Assembly (NCBI GenBank): GCA_963778185.1
Contig: CAVZTF010000004.1
Location: forward strand, 372,001 to 436,000
Length of the DNA stretch: 64,000 bases
DNA from: RPQJ01 sp963778185
GTDB taxonomy: Bacteria; Pseudomonadota; Gammaproteobacteria; Steroidobacterales; Steroidobacteraceae
Direction: 5' to 3'
How positions within the stretch are numbered: position 1 is the first letter of the stretch; each line of letters starts with the position of its first letter. The translations under genes and the position numbers were made by a program. Positions 17,180 to 25,621 of this stretch are shown here, in pieces. Under the pieces are notes generated by a model. That model made no database searches. It was given only the letters and a program-made list of their open reading frames with translations, and was not told the DNA's origin.

Positions 17180-17803
17180 ATGCCACGCGTAGCCCAGAAC
17201 CTGAGCGAACTTCACCGGCTGCGACGGCGGCTCACGGCCATCGAGCGCGCCCTGCCGTCGCTGGACCTGAAGCGTCGCCAGATCGCCGGCTGCCTGGTCG
17301 AGGAGAGGCGGCTGCTCGAGTCCGGCCGGTCCCGGCTGCGTGGACTGAGTGCCGCGGTCGCCGCCCAACTCCCGATGCTGGCCGACGCCGGACTGCCGCT
17401 CGAGAAGCTGGTGCGCGTGGCTGCCGTGCACTTGCGGCAGGAGAGCATCGCCGGCATCCCGGTGTCGCGACTGGCGGGGGTGGAATTCGAGTCCACCCCT
17501 TACGGCCGGCTGTCGCATCCTGCCTGGGTCGACGGCCTCGTGCAGCACCTGCGCGCGGGAATCGAGGCGCGGGCGGCGGCCACGGTGCTTGCGCGGCGGG
17601 TCGCGATCCTCGAGCACGCGCTCCTGCGCGCTACCCAGCGCGTCAACCTGCTCGAGAAGCTGCTGATACCGCGGGCGCGGCGCGCCATTCGCTCGATCAA
17701 CATCACGATCGCCGACACGCGGCGGGCGGCCTTCGTGCGTGCCAAGATCGCCAAGGGTCGTCGCGGCGCCTGGGGCCAGGCGGCTGCGCAGGAGGGCGCG
17801 TGA
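17180..17803 (+). CDS. V-type ATPase subunit D
   Basis: Central rotor shaft of the V1 domain, equivalent to gamma of F-ATPases. The 207-residue, Arg/Leu-rich chain forms long N- and C-terminal helices (LHRLRRRLTAIERALPSL; ALLRATQRVNLLEKLLIPR, the conserved TxxVNLLE signature). It begins 16 bases after subunit B. Its stop overlaps the GTG start of subunit I, so the genes are translationally coupled. Confidence 0.93.
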   Translation: MPRVAQNLSELHRLRRRLTAIERALPSLDLKRRQIAGCLVEERRLLESGRSRLRGLSAAVAAQLPMLADAGLPLEKLVRVAAVHLRQESIAGIPVSRLAGVEFESTPYGRLSHPAWVDGLVQHLRAGIEARAAATVLARRVAILEHALLRATQRVNLLEKLLIPRARRAIRSINITIADTRRAAFVRAKIAKGRRGAWGQAAAQEGA

Positions 17804-19587
17804 GCATCGTACCGCTCGTCCGCGTCACCCTGTGCGGGCACCTCGAGGAGAAGGACGCCGTCTTGCGCGAGCTGCAGGGTCTTGGGATCGCGCACCTGCT
17901 CGGCGCCGAAGACGCAGACGAGACGAGGCCCGCGGGGCCGGCCGGCGCTTCGGCGGCCCGGGAGGCCCTGCACTACCTGCTCGGAGCCGCGAATCGCTGG
18001 CACCAGGTGCACGATCTGCAGGGCTTCGATGCCCGGGCGGTCGAGGAACGCGCGCTCGCGATCAGGCGTGACACCCGGGCCCTGGAGGACGAGCAGTTGC
18101 GCCTGGAACGTCGCATCCGCGACCTCGAGACTTGGGGCGACTTCGCGCTGCTGGACCCCGCGAGCATCGAGCATCGGCTCTGGTTCTACATCGTGCCGCA
18201 TCGCCTGCTCCCCGGCGTGCCGCGCGACCTGGTATGGCAGGCGGTGCATCGCGACGAGCGGGATTGCTACGTCGTGGTCATATCGGCGGATGAGCCCGCC
18301 GGCATGCCGGTGGCGCGCACCCACACGGGAAGCCGGCGCCTGTCCGACCTGCGCCGCCGGCTCGAGGACCTGCAGGTGGAGATCGACGAGCTGCAGGCGG
18401 ACCGCGATCGCGAGGCGCGCTGGTGCGACCTGCTGGCGGCATCGCTCGACCACCTCGAGGACGAGGCGGAGTTCGCCCGGGCGTGCCGCCTGACCGCCGA
18501 CGACGCGCCGCTGTTCGTGTTGCACGCCTGGGTGCCGGAGCGCGCGCTGGTCGACCTGCAACAGCTGTGCATGCGACGAGCAGTGGCCGTGCTGGCCCGG
18601 CACCCCGTGCCGGACGACGATCCGCCGACCCAGCTCGCCAATCGCGGGCTGGACGCGGCGGGGCAGGACCTGCTGACCTTCTTCATGACGCCGCATTATT
18701 CGGCGTGGGACCCGTCACGGTCGGTGTTCTGGTTCTTCTGCGCGTTCTTCGCACTCATGCTGTCGGACGCCGGGTACGCCGCGCTGCTCGCGGTCGCGCT
18801 CGGGCTCGGCTGGCGGCGCCTCGGGCGCTCCGAGCTCGGCAGGCGCTTGCGCGGGTTGTCGCTCGTGGCCGTGCTCCTGTCCCTGGCGTGGGGAATTGCA
18901 GTGGGCAGTTATTTCGGCTCGACTGCAGCGGTGGACAGCCTGCTCGGACGACTCGTGGTGTTCGACACCTCCGACTTCGATGCGTGGCTCAAGCTCGCGG
19001 TGCTGGCGGGAGTGCTGCAGATTGCCTTCGCTTGCCTGGCGCTCGCCGGCAGCGCCACGTCCTGGCGCGCGAGGATCGTGCCGCTCGGCTGGCTCGGCGT
19101 GCTGGTGGGCGGCTGCATCGCCTGGCTCACGCACGACTCCGCGACGATGCCCGGCGCCGCACCGGCCGGCTCGGTGCTGGCGGTCGCCAGCCTGTCCGCG
19201 GTCGTGGTGTTCGCCGGTCGCCGTCCCGGATTGCGGAACCGGGCGGTGGACGGCCTGCTCGCGCTGACGCGCGTGGTGGGGCTTTTCAGCGACGTGCTGA
19301 GCTACCTGCGACTGTTCGCGCTGGCGCTGGCGGGCGCGGCGCTCGCACGCGCGTTCAACGATCTCGGCAATTCGTTCGAGCTGCCGGTGCGCGGCCTCGG
19401 CGAACTCGTGGCGCTGCTGATAATCGTCTCCGGCCACGCGCTGAACGTGGGGCTGTGCGTCGCAAGCGCCGTGGTGCACAGCCTGCGCCTCAACCTGATC
19501 GAGTACCTGCACTGGAGCCTCGAGGACGAGGGCTATCCCTTCACACCGTTCCTGCGCAAGGAGAGACTGAGTTGGACGAATTCCTGA
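17800..19587 (+). CDS. V-type ATPase subunit I (a subunit)
   Basis: Membrane stator that holds the ion half-channels. 595 residues: an N-terminal cytoplasmic coiled-coil half (LEEKDAVLRELQGLGIAHLL; RRLEDLQVEIDELQAD) and a C-terminal half with about seven transmembrane helices starting at SVFWFFCAFFALMLSDAGYAA. The conserved SYLRLFALALAG segment carries the essential Arg that faces the rotor Glu. Start is a GTG overlapping the subunit D stop. Shorter than the ~650 residues common in the family. Confidence 0.92.
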   Translation: MSIVPLVRVTLCGHLEEKDAVLRELQGLGIAHLLGAEDADETRPAGPAGASAAREALHYLLGAANRWHQVHDLQGFDARAVEERALAIRRDTRALEDEQLRLERRIRDLETWGDFALLDPASIEHRLWFYIVPHRLLPGVPRDLVWQAVHRDERDCYVVVISADEPAGMPVARTHTGSRRLSDLRRRLEDLQVEIDELQADRDREARWCDLLAASLDHLEDEAEFARACRLTADDAPLFVLHAWVPERALVDLQQLCMRRAVAVLARHPVPDDDPPTQLANRGLDAAGQDLLTFFMTPHYSAWDPSRSVFWFFCAFFALMLSDAGYAALLAVALGLGWRRLGRSELGRRLRGLSLVAVLLSLAWGIAVGSYFGSTAAVDSLLGRLVVFDTSDFDAWLKLAVLAGVLQIAFACLALAGSATSWRARIVPLGWLGVLVGGCIAWLTHDSATMPGAAPAGSVLAVASLSAVVVFAGRRPGLRNRAVDGLLALTRVVGLFSDVLSYLRLFALALAGAALARAFNDLGNSFELPVRGLGELVALLIIVSGHALNVGLCVASAVVHSLRLNLIEYLHWSLEDEGYPFTPFLRKERLSWTNS

Positions 19588-20021
19588 CGTTGAAGGCGGC
19601 GGCGTGGTTCGGGATCTACGGTGCCATGGCCATCGCGGCCGTGGGCAGCATCGTCGGCTGCGCGCGCGCGGGACAGGCAGCCGTTGGGGCGATGATCGAC
19701 ACGGAAGGCCGCTACGGGCGCTACCTCGGCATCGCCGCCATGCCGAGCTCGCAGACCATCTACGGCGTCGTGATCATGCTCGCGCTCAGCCGACCCATCA
19801 CGGCTGACAACGCGCCGGCGCTGTTCGCGATCGGCACGCTGGCGGGACTGGCGCAGATGTTCTCGGCGATCTACCAGGGCAACTGCTGCGTCGCCGCCAT
19901 CAACGCGGGCAAGAACAAGCCGGAGATCTTCGGGCTGTCGCTTGCGCCCGCGGCCCTGGTCGAGGGCTTCGCGGTCTTCGTCCTGGCATTCGCGCTGCTG
20001 TTCAGCGCGCAGATCACCTGA
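19572..20021 (+). CDS. V-type ATPase subunit K (rotor proteolipid, possibly Na+-binding)
   Basis: Four-helix c-ring subunit of 149 residues. The start is a TTG at 19572, inside the end of subunit I and seven bases after an AAGGAGA ribosome site; no ATG fits before the first helix. One carboxylate per hairpin pair is present (Glu in LVEGFAVFVLAF, fourth helix). The positions corresponding to the Na+ ligands of Enterococcus hirae NtpK (Leu61, Thr64, Gln65, Gln110, Glu139) read Met, Ser, Gln (PSSQTIYG), Gln (AIYQGN) and Glu (LVEGF). The two Gln plus Glu favour Na+ over H+ coupling. The alignment was made by eye and from memory of the family. Confidence 0.93.
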   Translation: MDEFLTLKAAAWFGIYGAMAIAAVGSIVGCARAGQAAVGAMIDTEGRYGRYLGIAAMPSSQTIYGVVIMLALSRPITADNAPALFAIGTLAGLAQMFSAIYQGNCCVAAINAGKNKPEIFGLSLAPAALVEGFAVFVLAFALLFSAQIT

Positions 20022-20025
20022 CGCC

Positions 20026-20697
20026 ATGGCCGAATCCACACTGCCGTCGTCGGGCGTCCAGGAACTCGTGCAACGACTGCGCGAGGAGGGCGTGGCCGCC
20101 GGCCGCCGCGAAGGAGAGGAGATCGTCGCGGCAGCGCGTGCGGAAGCGGCGCGAATTCTCGCCGACGCGCGCCGCGAAGCCGAGGCTGTGACCCACGCAA
20201 CCAGTGCCTCGATCGAGACCGAACGAGAGGCGGCGGGAGCGGCGCTCGAGCTCGCGTGGCGCGACGCCATGCTGCAGTTGCGCGAGCAGATCGAGGTGGC
20301 GTTCGCCCGGCGCCTGCAGTCGCTGGTTGCCGGTTCCCTGCGGGATCCGGAGGTACTCATCGAGCTGGTGGTCGACGCCCTGCGACAGGTGCTGCAGGCG
20401 GACCGGTCCCCCGAGCGGGCCCAGCTCGTGGTCCCGGCGTCGTCGGCGGAGGATCCGGCGGCCACGCTGGCGCTCGATACCCTGGCGGCAACGCTCGCGA
20501 GGGACCTGCTCCAGGGCGGCGTCGAGCTGGTCCGCGAGCAGCGGACGGGCGCCGGCGTGCGAATCCGCCTCGCGGAGCGCGGAATCGAGCTCACCGTCAC
20601 CGAGGAGACGCTCGCAGCCCTGTTGCTCGAGCGCCTGCTGCCACGCTTCCGGGCCCTGTTCGAGGCCCGCGTCGCCCCGGGGCACGATCGTGGGTAG
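20026..20697 (+). CDS. V-type ATPase subunit E (peripheral stalk)
   Basis: Peripheral-stalk subunit of 223 residues. The N-terminal ~80 residues are a charged, Ala-rich amphipathic helix (REGEEIVAAARAEAARILAD), typical of the long stalk coiled coil, and the C-terminal globular part ends LLLERLLPRFRALFE. ATG at 20026, four bases after the subunit K stop. In spirochaete and Bacteroidetes V-ATPase operons E is usually first; here it is fifth. Confidence 0.87.
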   Translation: MAESTLPSSGVQELVQRLREEGVAAGRREGEEIVAAARAEAARILADARREAEAVTHATSASIETEREAAGAALELAWRDAMLQLREQIEVAFARRLQSLVAGSLRDPEVLIELVVDALRQVLQADRSPERAQLVVPASSAEDPAATLALDTLAATLARDLLQGGVELVREQRTGAGVRIRLAERGIELTVTEETLAALLLERLLPRFRALFEARVAPGHDRG

Positions 20698-21370
20698 CGC
20701 CTGGCAGCACGTTACGCTCCTGTCGAGCCTGCCCGCCCTGCCGTATTTCACGCGTGCGAAGGCGTTGCCGATCAGTGGGGAGCGCCTGCGCTCGCGACTC
20801 GGGATGCTGGCCCCGGACGACGCCGAGACGCTCGGTCGCGCGTGGGAGTTCGTCAGGTGGCGGCTCGGGACGACCGACGTCGCCGATGCCGAGCTGGTCA
20901 AGGCGTACGAACGCCTCGATGATTCGCCCCGCGGACGATTGATCAGGGAGTGCGTCGGCGCCCAGCTCGAGATCGTCACGGTCCTGGCAGCGCTGCGACG
21001 GCGTCGGGACGGGGAAGCCACCGCGCCTGCCACGGCCTGGGGCATCGGGCCACTGGTGGCGACGATCTCGCGGCGCTGGACGCACCCGGATTTCGGGCTG
21101 GCTCACCGCCTGCCCTGGCTGCCCCGGGCGCAGGCGCTGCTGGAGCAGGACGAGTTCCTGGCGCTGGAAACGCTCGTGTTGACGCTCGCCTGGGAGCAGC
21201 TCGACGGCATCGGGCGGGGCCACACGTACGCGCTGCAGAACGTGATCGTCTACCTGCTCAAGTGGGACATCCTCGACCGCTGGCTCTCGATGAACCCCGC
21301 CCGCGCCGCCGCCCGATTCGACGCCCTCCTGGAACAGGTGCTCCATGACGAGCTTGCAGCGATCGCCTGA
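20690..21370 (+). CDS. DUF2764-like V-ATPase accessory/subunit C-like protein
   Basis: A 226-residue helical protein beginning VGSAWQHVTLLSSLPALPYF, matching the LxSLPxL opening of DUF2764 proteins that sit between subunits E and A in bacterial V-ATPase operons lacking a recognisable subunit C. Family placement is by recollection of that motif and by operon position. It starts at a GTG overlapping the end of subunit E and overlaps the start of subunit A by 26 bases. It most probably serves as the rotor-to-ring coupler (C/d subunit role); this is inferred. Confidence 0.75.
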   Translation: MGSAWQHVTLLSSLPALPYFTRAKALPISGERLRSRLGMLAPDDAETLGRAWEFVRWRLGTTDVADAELVKAYERLDDSPRGRLIRECVGAQLEIVTVLAALRRRRDGEATAPATAWGIGPLVATISRRWTHPDFGLAHRLPWLPRAQALLEQDEFLALETLVLTLAWEQLDGIGRGHTYALQNVIVYLLKWDILDRWLSMNPARAAARFDALLEQVLHDELAAIA

Positions 21371-23183
21371 CGGCGGGTCCCGGGGCGAGCGGCGCGGCCG
21401 AGTGATCGCCGTGCGGGAGAACCTGGTCGTCGTCGCCACGGACGACGTGCTGGTGAAGAACGAGGTCGCATTCGTGCATTGCCGCGGGCTGCGCCTGCAG
21501 GCCGAGGTCCTGCGGGTGCGCGGACGACTCGCCGACCTGCAGGTCTTCGAGGACACGCTCGGCGTCAGCGTGGGAGACGAGGTCGCCCTTACGGGCCGGC
21601 CGTTGTCGGCCACGTTGGGACCCGGTCTGCTCGGCAAGGTATTCGACGGGCTGCAGAACCCGCTGGCCAGCCTCGCCGAGAGCCACGGTTTCTTCCTGCC
21701 GCGCGGCGCCGCACTCGAGCCGCTCGACCCGGCCCGCAAGTGGAAGCTGACCGCGCGGGTTTCCCCGGGCGATACGGTGTTCGCCGGCGACACGCTCGGG
21801 ATCGTGCCCGAAGGCGCCCTCGGTCACCACGTCATGGCCCCCGCGGACTTGAGGGGCGCAGCAGAGGTCGAGTGGATCACCGAGGGCAGCGTGACGACAG
21901 GTGTCGAGGTCGCGCGGCTGCGGGAGACGGACGGTACCGTGCGCCCGATCATGCTGCAGTGCCAGTGGCCGGTCCGCACGCCGTACTCGCAGGCACTGCT
22001 CGACATGCGCCGGAGCGAGCGCTTGTACCCGCAGGAGCCGCTCATCACCGGGGTGCGCATCGTCGACTCGTTCTTTCCGATAGCCCTCGGCGGTACGGCC
22101 TGCATCCCGGGGCCCTTCGGTGCCGGCAAGACAGTGCTGCAGAACCTGCTGGCTCGCTACTCGCTGGTCGACGTGGTCGTCATCATCGCCTGCGGCGAGC
22201 GCGCCGCCGAGGTGGTGGAGCTGATCACGCAGTTTCCGCAGCTCGCGGATCCGCGCAGCGGCCAGCCGCTCATGGAGCGCACGGTCATCATCTGCAACAC
22301 CTCGGCGATGCCGGTGGTCTCGCGCGAGTCTTCCGTGTATCTCGGCATCACCATCGCCGAGTATTACCGGGCCATGGGCCTGCAGGTGCTGACCATTGCC
22401 GACTCCACGTCGCGCTGGGCGCAGGCGATGCGCGAGATTTCCGGTCGGATGGAGGAGATTCCGGGGGAGGAGGCCTTTCCCGCTTATCTCGATTCGTCCA
22501 TCCGCAGCGTTTACGAGCGGGCGGGGGTCATTCGCCGTCACGACGGCGCGACCGGCAGCCTCACGCTGATCGGCACGGTTTCGCCAGCCGGCGGCAACTT
22601 CGAGGAGCCGGTCACCCAGGCGACCCTCGGTGCCGCGAAGGTCTTCCTCGGGCTCTCGGCGGAACGCGCCTACCGGCGCGCCTATCCGGCCATCGACCCG
22701 CTGCAGTCATGGTCGCGTTACCGCGACCAGCTGGGCCCGTGGTTCGATGCGAATTTCGGCCGCGAGTGGAACGTGCGCATCCTGTCCCTGCAGGACCTGC
22801 TGCGGCGCGGAGATGCGGTCGCGCAGATGATGGAAGTGGCCGGCGAGGAGGGGATCAGCCTCGAGGACTACGTCCTGCTGCAGAAGGCGCTGCTCCTGGA
22901 CCGGGTCTTCCTGCAGCAGGACGCGTTCGACCCGGTCGACGTGTCCACGCCCATCGAGCGCCAGCGCGCGCTCCTCGAGCTGCTCTGGAGCGTGGTCCAG
23001 CCCGGGTTCGGCTTCACCGGCCGCGAGGAAGCAAGGCACTACTTCGCGCAGCTCGGCACGTACTTCCGGGCGCTGAACTCGAGCGTCTGGCAGTCACCCG
23101 ATTACCGCCAGCAGAACGAGCTGATCCGCGACCATCTCGGTCGTGCAAAACCGCCGGCTCCCCGTCGGGACGCTAGCGGTTGA
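21345..23183 (+). CDS. V-type ATPase catalytic subunit A
   Basis: ATP-hydrolysing subunit of the V1 head, 612 residues, the normal length. Walker A is GPFGAGKT, followed by the catalytic-Glu segment ACGERAAEV, the arginine-rich STSRWAQAMREISGR and the non-homologous insert typical of A. ATG at 21345 lies inside the preceding gene. It is the last gene of the operon, giving the order B-D-I-K-E-DUF2764-A; no F or G subunit gene is visible. Its last bases overlap a convergent hypothetical gene. Confidence 0.96.
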   Translation: MTSLQRSPDGGSRGERRGRVIAVRENLVVVATDDVLVKNEVAFVHCRGLRLQAEVLRVRGRLADLQVFEDTLGVSVGDEVALTGRPLSATLGPGLLGKVFDGLQNPLASLAESHGFFLPRGAALEPLDPARKWKLTARVSPGDTVFAGDTLGIVPEGALGHHVMAPADLRGAAEVEWITEGSVTTGVEVARLRETDGTVRPIMLQCQWPVRTPYSQALLDMRRSERLYPQEPLITGVRIVDSFFPIALGGTACIPGPFGAGKTVLQNLLARYSLVDVVVIIACGERAAEVVELITQFPQLADPRSGQPLMERTVIICNTSAMPVVSRESSVYLGITIAEYYRAMGLQVLTIADSTSRWAQAMREISGRMEEIPGEEAFPAYLDSSIRSVYERAGVIRRHDGATGSLTLIGTVSPAGGNFEEPVTQATLGAAKVFLGLSAERAYRRAYPAIDPLQSWSRYRDQLGPWFDANFGREWNVRILSLQDLLRRGDAVAQMMEVAGEEGISLEDYVLLQKALLLDRVFLQQDAFDPVDVSTPIERQRALLELLWSVVQPGFGFTGREEARHYFAQLGTYFRALNSSVWQSPDYRQQNELIRDHLGRAKPPAPRRDASG

Positions 23184-23673
23184 CCTGCTCCACGCAGAGC
23201 TCGAGGCGCTGGATGAACTGCTGCTCCGGGGCGCTCACGAGCTTGCCGCCCATGCCGAGGACGTCGCCCTCCTTGGCGGCGCGCGCGACGCGCCTCGCGA
23301 GCGAGATCACGAACTCGCCATAGTGCAGGAGGTCGTCGAGCCCGCCATGCAGGTTCAGGAAGCCGAGCGACTGCCCGAAAGTGTCGAGCGCCTTGGACTG
23401 CAGCGTCGGCGGTGTGCGATGCGTGTCGGCGAGCGTGTAGTACCAGGACCGGATGGCGTCCTGCGCCTGCATGATGTGCTGGCTCGCGGCGATCTCGCGC
23501 AGCAGCGGGTGCGAGCTGTGCATCGCGTCGACCACGCCCTGCAGCCCGGCGCTGCGCTCGAGCATGTCGTCGAAGGGGCTGCCGCCACTGGCCGAAACCG
23601 CGATGATCACGTGATGCGGCGTGTCTCGCACGGCGGTCCACTGGCCCGTCGTCAACCTGTCCCTCGTCACCAT
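23173..23673 (-). CDS. Hypothetical helical protein
   Basis: A 166-residue protein with no function I recognise. It is predicted to be mostly helical. The C-terminal part (EFVISLARRVARAAKEG, GMGGKLVSAPEQQFI) resembles the last helices of TerB-like small proteins, but the metal-binding Asp residues of TerB are not visible. No signal peptide or membrane segment. The ATG follows a GGAGGGAA ribosome site, so it is probably expressed. Its 3' end overlaps that of the V-ATPase A subunit gene by 11 bases, convergently. Confidence 0.75.
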   Translation of the reverse strand: MVTRDRLTTGQWTAVRDTPHHVIIAVSASGGSPFDDMLERSAGLQGVVDAMHSSHPLLREIAASQHIMQAQDAIRSWYYTLADTHRTPPTLQSKALDTFGQSLGFLNLHGGLDDLLHYGEFVISLARRVARAAKEGDVLGMGGKLVSAPEQQFIQRLELCVEQVNR

Positions 23674-23838
23674 GAGTGTTCCCTCCCCGATTTGGATAGT
23701 TCTCAGGGCGTCGCGTGCCCGCCCGCCCGCGTTCAGCGGTGGGTGGCGATGATACTCCGGCGACTGGACACCACCAAACGGCGCCTGCGCTCGACCAGCC
23801 GCCGCACCTTCCCTGCGGGGCATGCAGCGCGCCTGGCG

Positions 23839-24666
23839 CTAGGCGCGGCGGAACCAGTCGAGCGCGAGCGTGGCGATCCGCGCCGGTTGCTCGAGCGGCA
23901 GCCAGTGTGCTGCGCCGGCGATGCGTTCGTAGTGCCACGGCGCGTCCATGCGGCGGGCGGCGTTGCGCATCTGGTCCTCGGCGAGGCAATGGTCCTCGCT
24001 GCTCCACACGCCGAGCGTTGGCACGCGGCAGCGTGGCCATGATCCGAGCATGACGCGCACGCGGTTCGCGCGGTACCAGTCGAGTCCGGCGGTGAGCCGG
24101 CCGGGCCGGGCGAGGTCATGGATGCACCGCTCGACGTCGGGGTGGTCACGGGCCCAGTGCCTGAGCCCGGCCCAGTCGCTGCGCGAAAGCCGGGCCTCGG
24201 CGATGCCGGGCAGTTGCCACGCGAGCACATACGCGCCCTTGCGCTTCTGCTCGAGACCCGCCCACGCGTACTCGCGCGGGTGTCCTACGGAGAGCACGAC
24301 GCTCGCGGCCACCCGTTCGGGATGGAACATGGCGAGACACCACGCGACGACCGCGCCCCAGTCGTGCCCCATGACGCGGACCGGCTCGCCGATCCCGAGG
24401 ACTCCCAGCAGTGCCAGCATGTCGGCGAGCACCCGATCGATGGAGTAGTGGCGCCGGCCCGCGGGTGCCTCCGAGTCGCCGAAGCCCCGCAGGTCTGGCG
24501 CGAGCACGCGGTGGCCCGCCGCGACGAGGCCTGGCGTCACCTCGCGCCAGAGTTCGCTCGAGTCCGGGAAACCGTGCAGGAGGAGGACGGGCGTCCCGGC
24601 GCCGGCGTCGCGCACGTTGAGCCGGATCCCCGGGAGTTGCACGTGTCGTGGGGTCGAACCCGTCAT
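23839..24666 (-). CDS. Alpha/beta hydrolase, epoxide hydrolase-like
   Basis: A 275-residue alpha/beta hydrolase. The oxyanion motif HGFPDSSELW near residue 31 matches the HGxP signature of soluble epoxide hydrolases, and the nucleophile elbow is GHDWGA, with Asp rather than Ser. The catalytic His is in AGAAHWLPLEQP. This combination points to an epoxide hydrolase or haloalkane dehalogenase rather than an esterase. Divergent from the M48 peptidase gene with a 117-base gap. Confidence 0.88.
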   Translation of the reverse strand: MTGSTPRHVQLPGIRLNVRDAGAGTPVLLLHGFPDSSELWREVTPGLVAAGHRVLAPDLRGFGDSEAPAGRRHYSIDRVLADMLALLGVLGIGEPVRVMGHDWGAVVAWCLAMFHPERVAASVVLSVGHPREYAWAGLEQKRKGAYVLAWQLPGIAEARLSRSDWAGLRHWARDHPDVERCIHDLARPGRLTAGLDWYRANRVRVMLGSWPRCRVPTLGVWSSEDHCLAEDQMRNAARRMDAPWHYERIAGAAHWLPLEQPARIATLALDWFRRA

Positions 24667-24783
24667 GCAGCGAGCATAATGGGCGGCGGCGACCCCCGGT
24701 GGGCGACGGAACGCGCCCGGGCGGAACCGGTCTCAAGAGATCAGCCTCCCGCGCCTACGGGGAGGGGTTCCACGGAGGAACAC

Positions 24784-25608
24784 ATGTCTATGAAAAATAT
24801 CGTGTTTTGGCTCCTTTGCGCGACGCTCGCGGGTTGCGCGACGAGTCCCACCGGTCGCTCCCAGCTGATGCTGGTATCGGAGCAGCAGGCCATCGGCGCC
24901 TCGCGACAGGCCTACGTCCAGCAGATGGACAAGTACCGCAAGGAAGGCAAGCTGGTCACCGACCCGCGCCTGTTGAATCGCGTCGAGGTGATCACGGAGC
25001 GCCTGGTCGCCCAGGCGGTGAAGTGGCGGCCGGAAACGGGGCGCTGGGAATGGAGCCTGCAGGTCATCGACGAGCCGAAGACCGTGAATGCTTGGTGCAT
25101 GGCGGGCGGCCGGATGGCCATCTACACCGGGTTGATTCAGAAGGTGGACCCGACCGACGACGAGCTGGCACAGGTACTCGGTCACGAGATCGCCCACGCG
25201 CTCGCCAACCACACCGCCGAGCGCATGTCCGTGTCGATGGCGAGCCAGGCAGGTGTCATGGCGGCAGGCGTCTTGCTCGACCAGTCCCCGGGGTCGATGG
25301 CCGCGACCGCGGCGGCAGCGCAGCTGGCCGTGGACCTGCCGAACAGCCGCACGGCGGAAACCGAGGCCGACCGCATCGGCATCGAGCTTGCGGCCAAGGC
25401 CGGGTACGACCCGCGCGCCGCCGTGACGCTGTGGCAGAAGATGGGCGCCGTCGGCGGCAGCGAGCCGCCGCAGTTCCTGAGCACGCACCCGGGCGACCAG
25501 CAGCGCCGGCAGCGGCTCGGCGCGCTGGTGCCGAAGATGCAGCCGTACTATGCCGCGCCCGGCGCGCGGCCGATCCACCCGGTGCGCATCGGTGCACGCG
25601 CCACCTGA
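24784..25608 (+). CDS. M48 family metallopeptidase lipoprotein
   Basis: Zinc metalloprotease of 274 residues anchored as a lipoprotein (lipobox LAGC near residue 18). Zinc motif GHEIAHALANH and the downstream Glu in TAETEADRIG are intact. The LoiP/YcaL/BepA-like group acts in outer-membrane quality control. ATG at 24784 is five bases after GGAGG; the ATG at 24790 is also possible. The gene precedes oligopeptidase B by only 13 bases, so the two are probably one operon. Confidence 0.92.
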   Translation: MSMKNIVFWLLCATLAGCATSPTGRSQLMLVSEQQAIGASRQAYVQQMDKYRKEGKLVTDPRLLNRVEVITERLVAQAVKWRPETGRWEWSLQVIDEPKTVNAWCMAGGRMAIYTGLIQKVDPTDDELAQVLGHEIAHALANHTAERMSVSMASQAGVMAAGVLLDQSPGSMAATAAAAQLAVDLPNSRTAETEADRIGIELAAKAGYDPRAAVTLWQKMGAVGGSEPPQFLSTHPGDQQRRQRLGALVPKMQPYYAAPGARPIHPVRIGARAT

Positions 25609-25621
25609 GCGGCCTCTGCCG

